Assembly (NCBI GenBank): GCA_950295325.1
Contig: OX485805.1
Coordinates: 44,478,758 to 44,542,757, forward strand
Direction of reading: 5' to 3'
Source: Polytrichum commune
Lineage: Eukaryota; Streptophyta; Polytrichopsida; Polytrichales; Polytrichaceae
Length of the DNA: 64,000 nt
A program made the position numbers and the translations under genes. A model generated the notes under the pieces. That model worked only from the letters and a program-made list of their open reading frames with translations. It did not search any database and had not been told where the DNA came from. Numbering within the stretch: the stretch's first letter is position 1; each line of letters opens with the position of its first letter. Positions 47,888 through 61,550 of the stretch are shown here, in pieces.

Positions 47888-48330
47888 CATACAGAGTGGA
47901 AGGGAGAGGGAAGAGGAAGAAAGGAAGTGAAGTGAGCAACATCAGAGGAAGGGAGAGGGAGAGGAGCGAGAGAGACAGGAAGAAAAGAAAGAGAAAGAGA
48001 AAGAGAGAAGGAGCCTAGAGGAATCAGAAGTGAGAGACAGAGAAGCAGCCTAGAAGAACTAGGAGAGAGAGACAGAGACAGAGACAGAGAGAAGGAGCCT
48101 AGAGAGAGAGACAGAGACAGAGAGAAGGAGCCTAGAGAGAGAGACAGAGAGATGAGCCTAGTGAGAGAGAGAGACGGACAGAGAGGAGCCTAGAGAGAGC
48201 GGGACAGAGAAGGAGCCTAGTGAGAGAGAGAGAGACGGACAGAGAGAAGGAGCCCAGTGAGAGAGAGAGACGGAGAGAGAGAGAGAGACACACACACACA
48301 GAGAGAAGGAGCAGAGAGAGAGAGAAGGCG
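47888..48330. repeat. Polypurine tract with GA-rich tandem units
   Basis: About 440 bases, nearly all A and G on the plus strand, with repeats such as GAAGGAGCCTAGAGAGAG and (GA)n/(CA)n runs. It lies about 420 bp before the ORF at 48748 and could be a long 5' leader or promoter-proximal GAGA tract. Confidence 0.8.
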
Positions 48331-48747
48331 AAATGACAAAACCTACGACAAGCAGTCCATCAGAGCTGAAGAATCAGGGAGAAACCGGGATGAGCCGATA
48401 ATTCCCTTAGACTTCTCATGTGAAAATCACTAAGCATGAATGCAGACAGGAGTTGAGTACCTATATGCCGTCCACGCCTGACGTGCTGCGTCGAAGAACC
48501 CAGCTAAATTCGATTCAGCACTTGCCGAGAGCGAGGAGTGATCAGGGTTTGGTGCCAAGGAACCTGGATTCCGCCTTAAGGGTTAACTAATTACTGCAGA
48601 GTCGACATTCTGAGCATGAGACACCGGGCTCGAAACTTAGTGTTCTAGTTGAGTGCGTGCAGTTACACACTCGGGCCAGTGGAGTCGATCATCACCACCG
48701 GCTGCATATTAAAAAGCTAGTTTAATTAGCTTGTTGTCAGGGAGTCC

Positions 48748-49086
48748 GTGGCAACGATCGATCGATCACCGAGGGGGTTTGAGACTCGAAACATGAACAC
48801 ACCGGTGCCGATGGCTTCCGAGGAGCCAACTCAGGCCTCTTCTTCCGATTTTCATGGGGCGCGACATAGCCCCAACTCCAACATCTCCGCAGTTGGAGTA
48901 AACCCTAACATTGCAATGGCTCCTCATCTTCAAGCTCCAGTGCAGGTGATTCATCATCCCGTGGTAGACGTCCCAGTGGAGCCTCCTGCTGTCCTCTTCG
49001 AGCGTGGATTCCTTCCCAATTGGGAAGACAGAATGAATCTTAACAACCCCGGCTTCTTGACAATCCATCCCACTGTCACTGAATGA
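48748..49086 (+). CDS. Hypothetical protein, Pro/Ser-rich with GFLP motif
   Basis: 112 codons; the best start may be the ATG at 48793 (MNTPVPMASEEPTQ). The C-terminal part reads VIHHPVVDVPVEPPAVLFERGFLPNWED and ends at TGA 49084-49086. Layout and the IHxP, VP and GF(L/I)P words resemble the ORF at 43095-43400. No known family. It follows the polypurine tract, which could be its leader. Confidence 0.35.
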   Translation: MATIDRSPRGFETRNMNTPVPMASEEPTQASSSDFHGARHSPNSNISAVGVNPNIAMAPHLQAPVQVIHHPVVDVPVEPPAVLFERGFLPNWEDRMNLNNPGFLTIHPTVTE

Positions 49087-49584
49087 GCGGATGGCTCAAG
49101 TACACATCGAGTAGTGCATGCAGCAGGTGACATTCAATTCTTTCCCATAGTTGCATGAGTACACATGAATCGGTATCAAGATGACATGTCTGCAGGACAT
49201 GATGCATACATGATGAATTGAAGATTCCAATCAGTTTCTGAACCTTAAGTCGATTCTCGAGGAGTACATGATAATCAAAGACGTCATACTACGCCGTTCC
49301 AAGGAAATTACACTGCTAATTATGAGGTGCAGAACCCCTGACCTATCGTCGACATTCACATCATTTCCTAAGCTTTATGAACTAGGGTTCCTTCATTCTG
49401 GAAGGAACGTAGAGACAGTAGGTAGGAATATATAGACTTAAGTAGAGTTTAGGCTGCATCAATCTATAACAAATCTCATTACCTGCAGCGAAATTCTGCG
49501 AAGGGATCAAGGTCCTGGAAGGAGAATGTGATAAATCATGCAAGTTGCAGATGATCCAAGAAACATCATGTGATATATGTATCA

Positions 49585-49855
49585 TATTGTTACAAATACT
49601 AAGTAGTTAGTGAAGAAGCATTTTAGAACGTTCAAGCTAGGTTTAGTCGAGGACTTTCTGGAAGCTTCGTAGGTAGTTACTGTTGAGTAGTTATTAGTTA
49701 TCATCGCTCTGCACATATTAGATCCATTACCAGGGAGCTTAATTGTTGCTAGGACTCTGTAATGATGTTGTTGTATTGCAATAAAGATAGTGAATAAGAA
49801 TGGACGCACATCATGTTTACGCTATGTGACCTTATCTGGTTCTATCGTTTCAATA
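49585..49855 (+). mobile_element. Solo LTR of the copia lineage
   Basis: 271 bp, starts TATTGTTAC and ends TTTCAATA. It shares AGCTTCGT(T/A)GGTAG, a GTAGTTA run and TATCTGGTTC with the LTRs at 27078/33226 but is well diverged. A perfect 5-bp target duplication TATCA flanks it (49580-49584, 49856-49860). Internal sequence is absent, as expected after LTR-LTR recombination. Confidence 0.85.
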
Positions 49856-51081
49856 TATCAAGAACTGCAACATGTCCAAAATTCACTCTTTTCCTTTCAC
49901 AATTAAATTGCCCACTGGTTCAAAGTTCCATTCTAGTTACATAAGTTTATTGATGGTGTGTGTGATGATTCAGACCTTTCTTACTTGGGTTCTAGTGGTT
50001 AAATGCAATTCTTTTACACATATGAAGCTCATGATTCATAAGCATGCTCTTGGTAAATGTCATCAAAGATCCTGGGCTTCTAATGAAAACTAGCAACACT
50101 TGCACATGAATATTGTTCCTTTCTTTTGCCCCGGTTCAGACTACCATTCTAGTGTAAGCAGCTTGTTGATGCTTCATTTTACTTTCTTTCTTGAGTTCTA
50201 GTGGTTAGTTACAAAGTATTTGCACAGATACAAAGCTCTAGTTACATCTCATAATGTTCGTAGACATCATTTAAGATCTTGCGACCTGGCGGTTACCCAG
50301 TGGCTACAAGTATTTGCACATGAATAGTATATCTTTCTTTATTTCAGGTTCAGACCTCCATTCTGGGATAAGTTTGTTGGTATAGTGCGTGTGACACTTC
50401 AGAACTTTCTCTCTTGGTAAGTAATTCACTCACCTTTCAAAAGAGAAATGGCAGTCTAATTTGTGCCTGCAAATATGGCGAACACATCATCCGTTGTTTG
50501 ATGTCTTGCGGGACCGGTGACCAGCTGCTTCTGTTTAAACCAGATGCTGTCACTAGAAGAAATCTCGTCTGTCTTACCATCCGCGTTGACTGCTTGGTTT
50601 GCTTGGTTTGGTTTTTGATTTTTTTGACAAATGAAATACTCCATTTCATTGCCGATAAACATAGAAGGCCACATGGACCCGAAAAAGAGAGAGGGGCACC
50701 TTGGGTGCACTCGGTGGAACCACACTGCCCCAAGAAGCTGGTGTTCCTTGCAATCAATTCCGGCAGCTGCAAATCCTTGCAACATTTAGACTAGATGAAC
50801 CAGTGTAGGAAAAAGCCCCTGGTTTCAGTAGATCCGCTGCCACAGAAGCACAAGACCCGACTGACGCACAAGATCAGAAGAAGATCACAAGCCCTGAGTA
50901 ATACTAGGTGTATCGCTTTCATATTGTTCGAAGAATATAATAAACTTGGATTTCATATTCTCCTCTGATACATCGGAAATGTCAGTTTCATATTTTACTC
51001 TGAAACATCGGCAACTTTGCTTTCATATCCTCTTCTGATATATATAGACAGCTTGGAGAAACTGTGATTACTGAACCATTC

Positions 51082-51093
51082 GCTCTGATACCA
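51082..51093 (-). other. Primer-binding-site-like sequence of a decayed LTR element
   Basis: The minus strand reads TGGTATCAGAGC, the initiator-Met tRNA primer site common in plant copia elements. It is directly preceded (minus strand) by GTTCAAACA, a plausible LTR end. The rest of the element was not recognised. Confidence 0.4.
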
Positions 51094-53693
51094 TGTTTGA
51101 ACTGGAGAGTGGGAGATAATGGTGAGAAAGGCACTCCACCCAACCTTGGAGTGTCTCTCACAATTCTCTCTATCTCTATTTCTAATATTCATAAAGTCTG
51201 GGGATTCCTTTGTGGATCACTAGGTTAATACTTCTTTGGATGCTTAATGCTGAATTCTTCTTATACCTTAAATTGTTGGATGTACATTGTGTCGTCGATC
51301 ATTCAATTTTTTGTTTAGGTGTTTGTCATGCTCCTGTCAACTTAAAAACATGATCGTATTAAACCCCCACAATACATACTGTGCGTCTTCATGTAACATC
51401 ATAAAATATGAGTAAAATTAACCTACAACATACGATGGTAAAATGCATTTGATGTGATTATGTTAAACTGTACTGAAGGATTATCAGAGATGGAAACAAC
51501 GAACTTCAAATTCTCACTACACTAAATATTGTGTTCGTATTTATTGTATCTAACACTAAATATCAACTATGGTAATGTGTGGAAATTACATGTTTGAATT
51601 TAGTGCTACTAAGGATAGGAAAAAAAAATAACAATGATAAAAGGAGAATTCCAACATATCTTCTAGTAAATCTTCTAACACTAATTATCAAAGTATTGAA
51701 AATTAGTGTTGAGCAAGGTAGGGTGGTAACAACATTACATATAATCAAACACTAAGTATTTTATTCAGTATACTAGAATCTAGTGGATTTAATGTCATAC
51801 TCGTTTGCCAACTTAGTGACATTCTTAGTTTCCATTGAGAGAAAGTGTCATATTTGTGACATTATTGTAGTCAATAAGTTGACATTAATTAACACAGTCA
51901 AAATGCATTAGTGTCTGGACTCATGCTTCAAGTAACACCAACTAACCTCACCAAGAATCACCCAGGTCCTCAACCTTATGGAATCTCTAACATCACCAAA
52001 CTTTCCAATTTGTACAAAGTCTAGGTACAAATCTGAAATAGCGTAGCAACCAGTTAATTCTCTCAATTGGATTAAATAGATATTAAAGAGAATTCGACAA
52101 GTGAAATGATGCAATAGTGTGAACAATTGTTCTGAATTTTCCTTTGTAGACTCCAACAGTAAATTTAGTGAATTTCTGTAACATGAGTATGTGAGCTAGC
52201 TGCTAATTTGGGTTTGTGGATCTTATGTGGAGCCAACATAATGACTTCGGATTTTCAGTAGTAAATATTTGACTACATCCACATAATGAGAACTACATTT
52301 ACACCATCAATGGTTCACAAAAAACTAAAGAAAACAAACTTCTAAGGCTAAACAGAAAAAGTACAAATCCAAAACTATTAGGAATCTATTAAAAATTGGT
52401 GTGATTAACATAAATTTTGAATTTCATTTGGCAGTTGACATTGTGAAGAATGATTGACATTTGATTGGTTGATAACCTCAATATTAAATGCTTATAGAAC
52501 AGTGATGATATAAAAATGAATTTTTGTACACATGTGAACATGAGCTTCTCTGTTGTTATTTTAGAAATGTTGAAAATATATGAGTTAAGGGAGTTGCACA
52601 CAAAGGATTAAACAAAAATGAGTTCAAAGAAATGGACCCAGAAAGTGAAGGGGGAGGAAGAAACTGTAAATATTATAATGACAATTGGGGAGGAATTAGG
52701 CAGTATTTCAGAATGACCACTACTTGGTTGAAGGTTTGAAATCTAGTCCAATTCATCTTACCAATAATCAAGGTTGATCAGTGATGTTGAACGTGGAGAA
52801 TTGGTTGCTAGGAACAGCCACTCGATTGAAACAGCAAAAACTCTGGGATTCCATATTTCAAATCTTAGGAATAAAATCAATCATTTGAGAATATAACTAT
52901 TAGATAATATTCTCCACTTTCTGAAGGCATAACCAATATTTTGCCCCAGAAAACCAGTCAACTCTACAAAAATTTATAAATCACCAAATTCTTCCTTTGC
53001 TGGGCCAGTGGTAAGACATCCCATCCCAAAGATATGACAAAACCTTTGCATTAAATTTTATTCAATTTGTCTTATTAAAACTTACTGCTTTGGCCAACAA
53101 AGATGTCATGGATTGAGGGACAAAAAGAGGGCAGTCCCTAGCACTAGAAGAACTCTTGTCATTTCAATTGCACATACGTTACAATCCCCAACGAAGAAAT
53201 ACAAGAATAAATCAATTTGGTTGTTACTGGTCACACGTCTTCATGGGGAGGTCACTATTGAAATTTGATTAAACCACGTGAGAAAAAATATACGGTACTT
53301 TTATTTCAATTAAGCAAAAATTTACAAAAAAATTGAAATTATTTTAGCTTGGATGAAATGACCCATACAAATTATATCTAAAATAAGGCAAGTGAAGAAT
53401 ATAGGTAGTAGTTAATTTTCATTGATAAAATATGGTTGGTAATATTTGGAGGTTGAATTATTTGACTTCAAGGGAAAGTCTCTTCATCACAAATCTAACA
53501 TCAAGTGATTAATGAGGTTCCAACCCCCCAGCTTTTATTTCCATTCTCATGATTTTTATTAACTTATAAATTTGTAGTCTAACATTTTATGAAAAGGACA
53601 ATTTACAAGGGGACTTAGGGCAAGGCATACGTACTAAGGTTTGAGGGGCCACAAAGATGTTGTTTGTTGAAGACTCTGGGAAGTATCAAGCTT

Positions 53694-53722
53694 GTTAGAG
53701 AGAGAGAGAGAGAGAGAGAGAG
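53694..53722. repeat. (GA)n microsatellite
   Basis: About 14 GA units. Confidence 0.9.
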
Positions 53723-56700
53723 GTGTGGAAGGTTCCAACATCATTGAGGGTCGGAAAACATACATTACTGGAAGCATATACTTAGTGATGATTTGGTCTT
53801 GTGTGTAAGCTTGGGTGGTCACTAAGAGTTTCAAGATAGTGTTACAACCATGTACCATTCAAATTTATTTGCATGTATTGTTAATGTATTGATAATTTTT
53901 TATGAATTTACATCAATCTATGTCAAAATTCCAAAATTTTGATAAATGATGAAATTTACAAAAAAAAAAAGTAGTTCATAAAATTACCCCATGCTGTAAA
54001 TTATATTTTACCTATAGGTGTCTTGAAAAATACCTCAAAATACCATTTTATTTACTAATAAGGTGCTAATTATTCAAGAAATTTAAACAAATAACCCATC
54101 TTCAATTAACCCTCAACCGACGTGGTTCACAAAAGTATAAGGCTTGTGACCCCCCGGACACAACTTACAACTACAACTAGAAACCTGTAGTTGGCAACCA
54201 AATTTGTTGTTTATATATTTTCTTGCCATGATTCATAATGGAATAGACTTCACAAGAGACAGATGTACCACACAAGCTTTCTTTCAGTCTGGTTTCAAGC
54301 AATGTAAGTAACCCTTTGCCCAGGCTTCCCTGACACACGGACAAGTCCTCTCTAGACCCTCAAAGGATGGACATTCAACGAATGATCATCTCCTAGTCCA
54401 ATTGACATACCATCCAACCAATTCTCAACCGGAACCAATCGAACATAAACATACACGGTCATCATGTATCCAACTAGAAGACACTTCCAACACTCAACAC
54501 TGCTTTTTTATCCATACACGAAGTATTTTGTCATCCACAACCTTTGGTATCTGTTTGTGACCAAACCGGTTATGCCCCATAAACAGCTTAATTAATTGAT
54601 TGTCTTGTTGTTCCCGCAAAGCATCATCCACTCTCCTCTTGCCAATTATGTAGCCCTTGCTTATCCAAGACGACTAGGATCGATTAACCAGGGTTTTTCT
54701 TTTCACAAAAATGGAAGAAGAATCCCCTCAAACCCAACAAGTAGTCTTCCAATCATCCATCAATTCTTAAGAACCGATGTCATATGTATATGAGACGCAA
54801 TGGCCAGCTTGGCTTAGCTCGGCTTGACTCGACTGACTTGTTCTATAGCCATCACCAAGGACACATAGAATCATATGATGAGGGGATTAGTGACCATGGG
54901 TTAGGATATCCAAATCCAGCCCTCTTGTAGATTCCGAGATCCTTCAATGACAAGAACTGAGTGCTAATAACACCCCTCACCCCCCAAATCTGATCAAGGT
55001 GTAAGTGGAGTTTCAGTATTTGTATATCTTATAAGTGGAGTATTTTCCTTTCGAATATGTAGATGTTTTGACGGTGTCCAAATGAGGCCCTTTCTCAAAG
55101 ACAACTGACAACAAGAAGTTGAAAAACCCAACCAAACAAGGAGACACCTTTAACATGCTTTGGATCTTGATAGGACATGGATAAAGACAAGTCGATCATC
55201 CATTTTCCACCCATCATTTGAAAGTTGAATCTGTAAATTTGCAAGGGGATTTGGTTTGGCATCTCAAACTCAATTCTAGTCGACCAGAATTTAAACGTGA
55301 TTTGAACAGAAAGGATCAGAGAAATAACTCTAGCTAGAGTCTCAAGAGTCAGATCAAGGGCCAACAACAAACTTGGATTTAATATTCAATCGAAACCTCT
55401 TTCAAGAAACTACAAATATTAAGAGAGTATTAACCAGAACATCGATGCACAAGCAACATTGATAAACCATGTAATATGTGCATGGAGATTCATACCTTAT
55501 TAGAACTAGATCTCCTCCTCCCAAGCTTGAAGGTCAAGAAAGATGAGTCCAAGATGGACCAAAATAATAGGAATGTCATCCCATGTATATATATTCATCG
55601 AATAACTTAAGTCCTAGAATCAAAGACTTGGGGATTGGTTCAACTCAGCCAAACAGCTGTATAGAAAAAATGGTTGAACATGTATTAGTCAGTGAGGTAA
55701 GCTATTGTGTCGACCGATTAATAGTTATGCATAATTCATCAACAACACAAGTATGCAGCTGTTATTTGGTTACTTTTCTTAATCAAACCGTTAATTTGCT
55801 TGGCGTGTGGTTGTGTGATGATCAAAGAACAAACACCATAAAGACCACACGATGTTTGAAAGAGATTGGAGTACTACGTACGTCCTCAAATTCTATCATC
55901 AATTCCACACACGATAGGGAACATCACAATTGGGAGGACCTAGTTGTTCAGTTACGAAATCACCAAACATGCGCTTCCATTAACCACAGCTAAGTACATC
56001 AAGGGAGGACCGACTTTCGATCCAATTTTTGCTGACACTTCATCCCAGGTTTTCTGGTGCAACACTAGTTTTGTTGCGTAGATCTAATCTGTAGAAGTTG
56101 AAGAACATGAAAAACGAACTGAATAACACCCGCACACCTTATAAATTGATCTCGCACAGCAAGACCGCTTACAAACAATCATCTGAAGATGGAGTGTCAA
56201 CACTCACCGCATCATGAGTACTGGAGCCAGCCAGACTGGACTCTGCCGGCAGCGAGCTTGAATGGAAACAAAGTTAAGGAGAAAGATGAAGCCCAACATT
56301 GGCTGCCCTATCTCATAGAAGGCTCCAAGGCATGCTAGTATAGATCCAGGTAATGCCAAAATATATTGAATCTCGATCCCACATATCATCACCGATCGTG
56401 TAAGTCCCCGTTTCTCAAAAACTCCAGCAATTCAAATCTGCAGCCAGAATTTAAGAGTTGTAACAAAGTTGTTGCTTTGGTTGGAATTGTAAAAATTAAT
56501 GTCTTGCTGTGACTAATTTCAAATGTACATATCGTCAACAATATCCTGTATCTCACAGCACGAACCTCTCTGGTCTAAAGTGCACTAACTTAAACTTACA
56601 ATCATCTGAATTAGATGAGGTGGGGAAGCTTGCTCCGGCAGCCAAACTCAAAGAGTAGTTAACTTACTCAAAGTGTAACACTATACCGGTGCATATGAAT

Positions 56701-59700
56701 TGATATTTCATGCCACCCCAACCCCTAAGCCCATGGAGAGCCCATGGGCCCATGCCCATACGTGTCCCCCCATATGCATGTATGTCCATGTCCATGAGTT
56801 TCCCACTGTTATCTATATTCTTGTCAAGCTGATACATGAACAAAAGTAGAGGAAGTTCAAAGGATGTCAAGTTACGCAATGCCTTTAATATCCCTTCAAA
56901 CCATTACAACTTCCACCACTTAACCCTCAAGGCCAAATCAAAAGGAATTTTTGTATGTTGTGCAAGTTGCTTGGGGGCTCCTGATGTATACTCTATTGCC
57001 ACATAGCAATGTATAAATAACGAAAAACACCAAGAAACCACGAAATATACATCATCCCCAAGCACTCCTCACTCCTAACAGACAATGCATAATCGGATGA
57101 CCTCTGGCGAAGAGAATCGGCAAAGAAATCGGAATCGGGAAGGTGAAGAGAGTGAGTGTCTGTCTGTCTTGTTTGTCTGTCTACACAGGCAGTGGACGGA
57201 GGAGATTAGGGGAGAGGGTTATATCAATCAGATCCGACGGTCGAGAAAGCACAGGCGACGTGGCCTCACCAAAAGCCAGAAGTTGCTTTCAACGCCCATA
57301 GACTTCTTCTCGACAAGACGTGTTGGATGTAGAACACCACCCATCCTTAAATGGTGCTAAATACTTAATTAGCACTTGCAATAAATCAAATGGGGGAGGT
57401 AATTATTCTCCAAGAATTTGAGCATATATTTCCCTTGGATTTCTCATGTATAAATTGCATTCAAATATGTCAAGCTCCCTCACACATCCTTTTTATATAT
57501 ACTGCAATTTTTTGGTAGACAAACTTCATTTTCTTCAAATTTTTGATCATCAGTATTCTTCAAGACCTCACATTCCCACATGTCAAATTTCTTCAAACAT
57601 GTCAAGCCCCCAGATACTTGGGTATCCATATTTTCTTGTTGCCACAAAGTTTCAACTCCAAATCTGCGAGTCAAGATCCTTCTAAATACGCCTCAAATTC
57701 CCATTTGAAGACTTTCTTCAAACATGTTAAGCCCCAAATCCTTGAAAATCTCCAAAGCCCCAAAGCCTCAAAGCCCTTGTGGAATCTCTTATAGTTGTTT
57801 AAATAAAGGCTCATCAAAGAGGTCAACAATTGGGCGATTGATATTCTAAATTTGCGAGATGCTCAAAACAATAGTCATGTCCACCAATAAGATCCTTTCC
57901 TATTCATCAAGAGTGTGAAGGCTAGATTTTCTCACAAACCCATGTGGTCCTTTAGCACATAATTGTTACCATTTATTATCATCACTTACCAACTACAACT
58001 TGGGTTTCGTATTTGTAGTTTGCATTTGCTTAGGTCCAAGACAATCCATCACCTCTAGAAGCTTGCTTAAAGCTCCTTGTAACATGGAACAATCTTGTAG
58101 CAACTATATGTTTTCACATATTTGATTCCTTACTTGTCAACTCCTAATAGCTTTAAGTCCAAATTCGTGATTTGTTCATCACAATTATTTGTTGACAATG
58201 AATGAAGTTTTTTTTTGGTCATTTATTTGCTCAAGTTGTTGCACCTCAATTTACCATGTTTTGAAGACAATGAATTGACCCCCCTTGCCAAGCCTTCCCT
58301 CTCCTCCCCAATTTTATTGAGGAATTAGTTAAAAAATAAATAAACAAGAAATCAATCAAACAAACAAAATTTTGACATGTCACATCATAGTAAGGTCCAT
58401 ATGCCTCAAAGTGGTTTTTAAAGATGCAACAACACCCGTGAAATACTCCACATGGTCCATTCACCAACAGGGCAAACCTCCACTTCCATAGCAACCACAC
58501 GCAAATCCAATTTATGAGTGAACTTCCAAATGGTCCATGAGGCTTCATCGTTGCTCATTCGGCTCTTGCAAACAATTAACATGCATGCCCCAAACTCCAA
58601 AACAATCCTTTAGGGAAAAGGCTAAATGGCATACACAAGCTGCTACAATTTCACTTCAATGGTTTATTAATTGTAAGTTTATTCTTATCAATGAATCTAG
58701 ATGTTCAAACCACATGAATATACCAAGATGAAGGAACACTCACAAAATTAAAGGATGCAGAGCTTAAGCAACACTTTATATGGTTGATCAACAGTGGATA
58801 GAATACATCATTAGAGTATACCCGGAGTGTACATGCACACCAAGATAATTATATCCATGTCCAATTACTTGCAAGGCTCAACTCATCACACTAGAATTGA
58901 AGTTGTTGATTGCAACCACGTCCATCTCAACTCAATATTCATCCTACTTAGGGAGGAAGGTCACAATGGTTATAGTTGATTGTAGCATCATTGATCTACG
59001 GTAATTAGAAAAGGAAGTGCTATTAGATAGATGTGGACATCAAGGGGCGTGTGAGCCCTCCACCAATAGATGACACAACCATGCGATGCTCTTCATTGAT
59101 GCTTGCTTCTTCATTGAGCGAGTGTTTATATCTATCGATAAATTTTAAGTTGCAAGGTCACCCTAGCTAGAGAGCAAGATCAAGATACTTGTTGGTTGCA
59201 CCATCAAGGATCAACATTTTTTACAATATTAAAGACTAAGATTGGTTGTGAAGATGCCAACCCTTCAATGAATCACTTGAGTGGCACTATCATGAATACA
59301 AAGAAGCTCTTCATATTTATATGCTTGCTTCTTTACGGAACCAACATATCTATCTATCTATATGAAGATGCAACGATTGACATGGTGTAAGAGTAAGAAG
59401 TCTTGCAAAACAAATGCTAGATACAATCCACTTTGAAGCGAAGGCTAGAAGACATGGAGTATGCATGCATGTCAAGATATCTACACCCATATCCCTATGT
59501 TAGCACTCCTACATACAACTTCCTAAACACTCCTGATGTTTGACTTACCAGACTAGAATCGAAGTTTGTTGAATATTGCAGCACATCACCATCGACCCCT
59601 GCAACTCCTCCAACATTTTGAGAGTTGCTCCAACCAAATGAAACCTTATGTGAAGGATAAAGAAACACAGATACACACACCAGACCACAAAGTACAGACG

Positions 59701-61550
59701 AGGGTCTGCAAGAACTTAGAAGGTGGAAATGGTCCACCGAGTCCAGAGGTTGTGTCCGGGGAGGTTGAGCATACTAGTCTGTCAAGATCCTAGTATTTCC
59801 AAGTCCAACCAGCTACATGTTGTGACCTGTCGGTGTTTCTTTATTAATTTGAGGTACATCTCATAGATTTCTCTAGAGTGTCATCTGTAATCTTCTTGGA
59901 AATTTCGAACTTCAATCGATTATTTCTCAAACCCGACCAGCTCATTGGTAACTAGCTACTGTCGGTTCTGCCCTTTCATTCCTGGGAATGCAAAACAGGA
60001 AGCAAACAAAACACATTATAATAATACAGGAGCCACGTGAAAGTAACATTAAAGAAGTTCTGAGTCGTATTCGGCGGCCGATTTTTTGGCCCGATGCCTG
60101 CATGACTAGCTCTATGTATAGCTATTTAAATGAGACGTACAGAACAATGCACCTCACACGTTCTACAGGGCGCATAATCTGGATGACATTAGGTAGGAGC
60201 TCCTGCCATAATGCAACTCGTGTTCATCAAGACAGTTAAATATGATTGTATGTACAATTGCAGCCCACGATGCAACAATAAATAAGAGTAGACATTATAT
60301 CAGGTGATTTGAGACTTTTCATTGTCTTAGATTAATATAGAGATGACCACAATATGAGGAAGTCGTCTTAAACATAGGTTACAGTATATTGACAAGCTAT
60401 ACTATTAGTCCAATCCCAAAGTTAATGATTGGTCAATATAAGTACATTAGCCACAGCACTTGAAACCTATTTTTATTCTCCTTCTTTAGTAGGACACATC
60501 TGGGAAACACAAAAAAATCATATTATCGAGGTGTCGTCTTCTCATTAATCTAACAAATGGCGTAAAGTTGTCGTATTATTGAGGGAATACTAAAACATAA
60601 GTAATACGAGCTTTAAAACATATACAACGAGTTTAAGCAATATAGATGGTATGAAATATTTATTTATAACCCCAAACAAATACAAATATTCTCAAGAACT
60701 CTTGAAATAGGAGTCCAAAAATCTCTGGTGTTGCCTAGTACCCAAGTCAGCAATTGTTGTCTCATCTTAATTCCCTATTAATTTTTGAAAGCTAATAATT
60801 TCATTAACACCAAAATATAAAGAGTTTTCTTATAAGAAACTAGACAACAATGATGCATGACGTTTAGCAACATACTAGAGGCCACCCTAATCCTAACATT
60901 GCCCATCCTACACTAGTAACCCTAATTATCATTAAGTTCCCAATGATAAGTGAAGTTCTCAAGTAGTTCGCAAGTCAAAATGGATGTACTTTAGATGTAC
61001 ATAACTTAAATGAACATAATTTTAGCATTAACTACCTCTTTAATATGACAAAACGGAGATTCTAATGTTGCATTATCGAGTGTCGTGATCGTATAAAAGA
61101 GGGAGTTTTGAACTAAAAAGTTTGGTCTCACAAAAAATTGTCGTAATATCGAGGGTGGTGTATAAATGAGACTGTGTTGTATTAGGTTAGCATGTACAAC
61201 ATAAAACTAAAGGAATACATGCATATTGAATCTAGAATGAACTTCAAATCCTTCAGCTTACAAAACTAGGGTGTAATAAAGGCATATTGATTGCACATAG
61301 GAGTTTTGTCCCAAGAAATTATTGAAATAAATATTATATTTAATGGATATTTATTTGACCCCAAACATAATAAGGTTTGTAAGTAACCCAAAGTCTAGCC
61401 CAATTGTATTAAATGTACAATGCACATAGACCTACTAGTAATTTACTATAACTTTAAACATGCTAAATATATAATAAAAGGTCAAGTTCAAAAATGTTGG
61501 ATATTATTGGTGGTTGTTCACAACCAAACAACTTGACTTCTACCAAGTTC

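Larger units (their letters stand above)
49861..61550. other. Long spacer without recognised gene
   Basis: Apart from the primer-site remnant and the GA repeat I recognise nothing. The open frames (for example at 50414, 55583, 57085 and 59988 plus, and 56204 minus) are short and lack family motifs. The minus-strand frame at 56204-56392 is hydrophobic and could be a single membrane exon, but there is no supporting context. Confidence 0.45.

Noticed and set aside
50600-50800. LINE or SINE 3' end (ACAAATGAAATACTCCATTTCATT region)
   Set aside because: Composition is suggestive, but I found no reverse transcriptase text or target duplication, so I did not annotate it.
58425-58445. AACACCCGTG half-match to the palindrome
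   Set aside because: Only ten bases, no left arm and no neighbouring copies; expected by chance in 64 kb.
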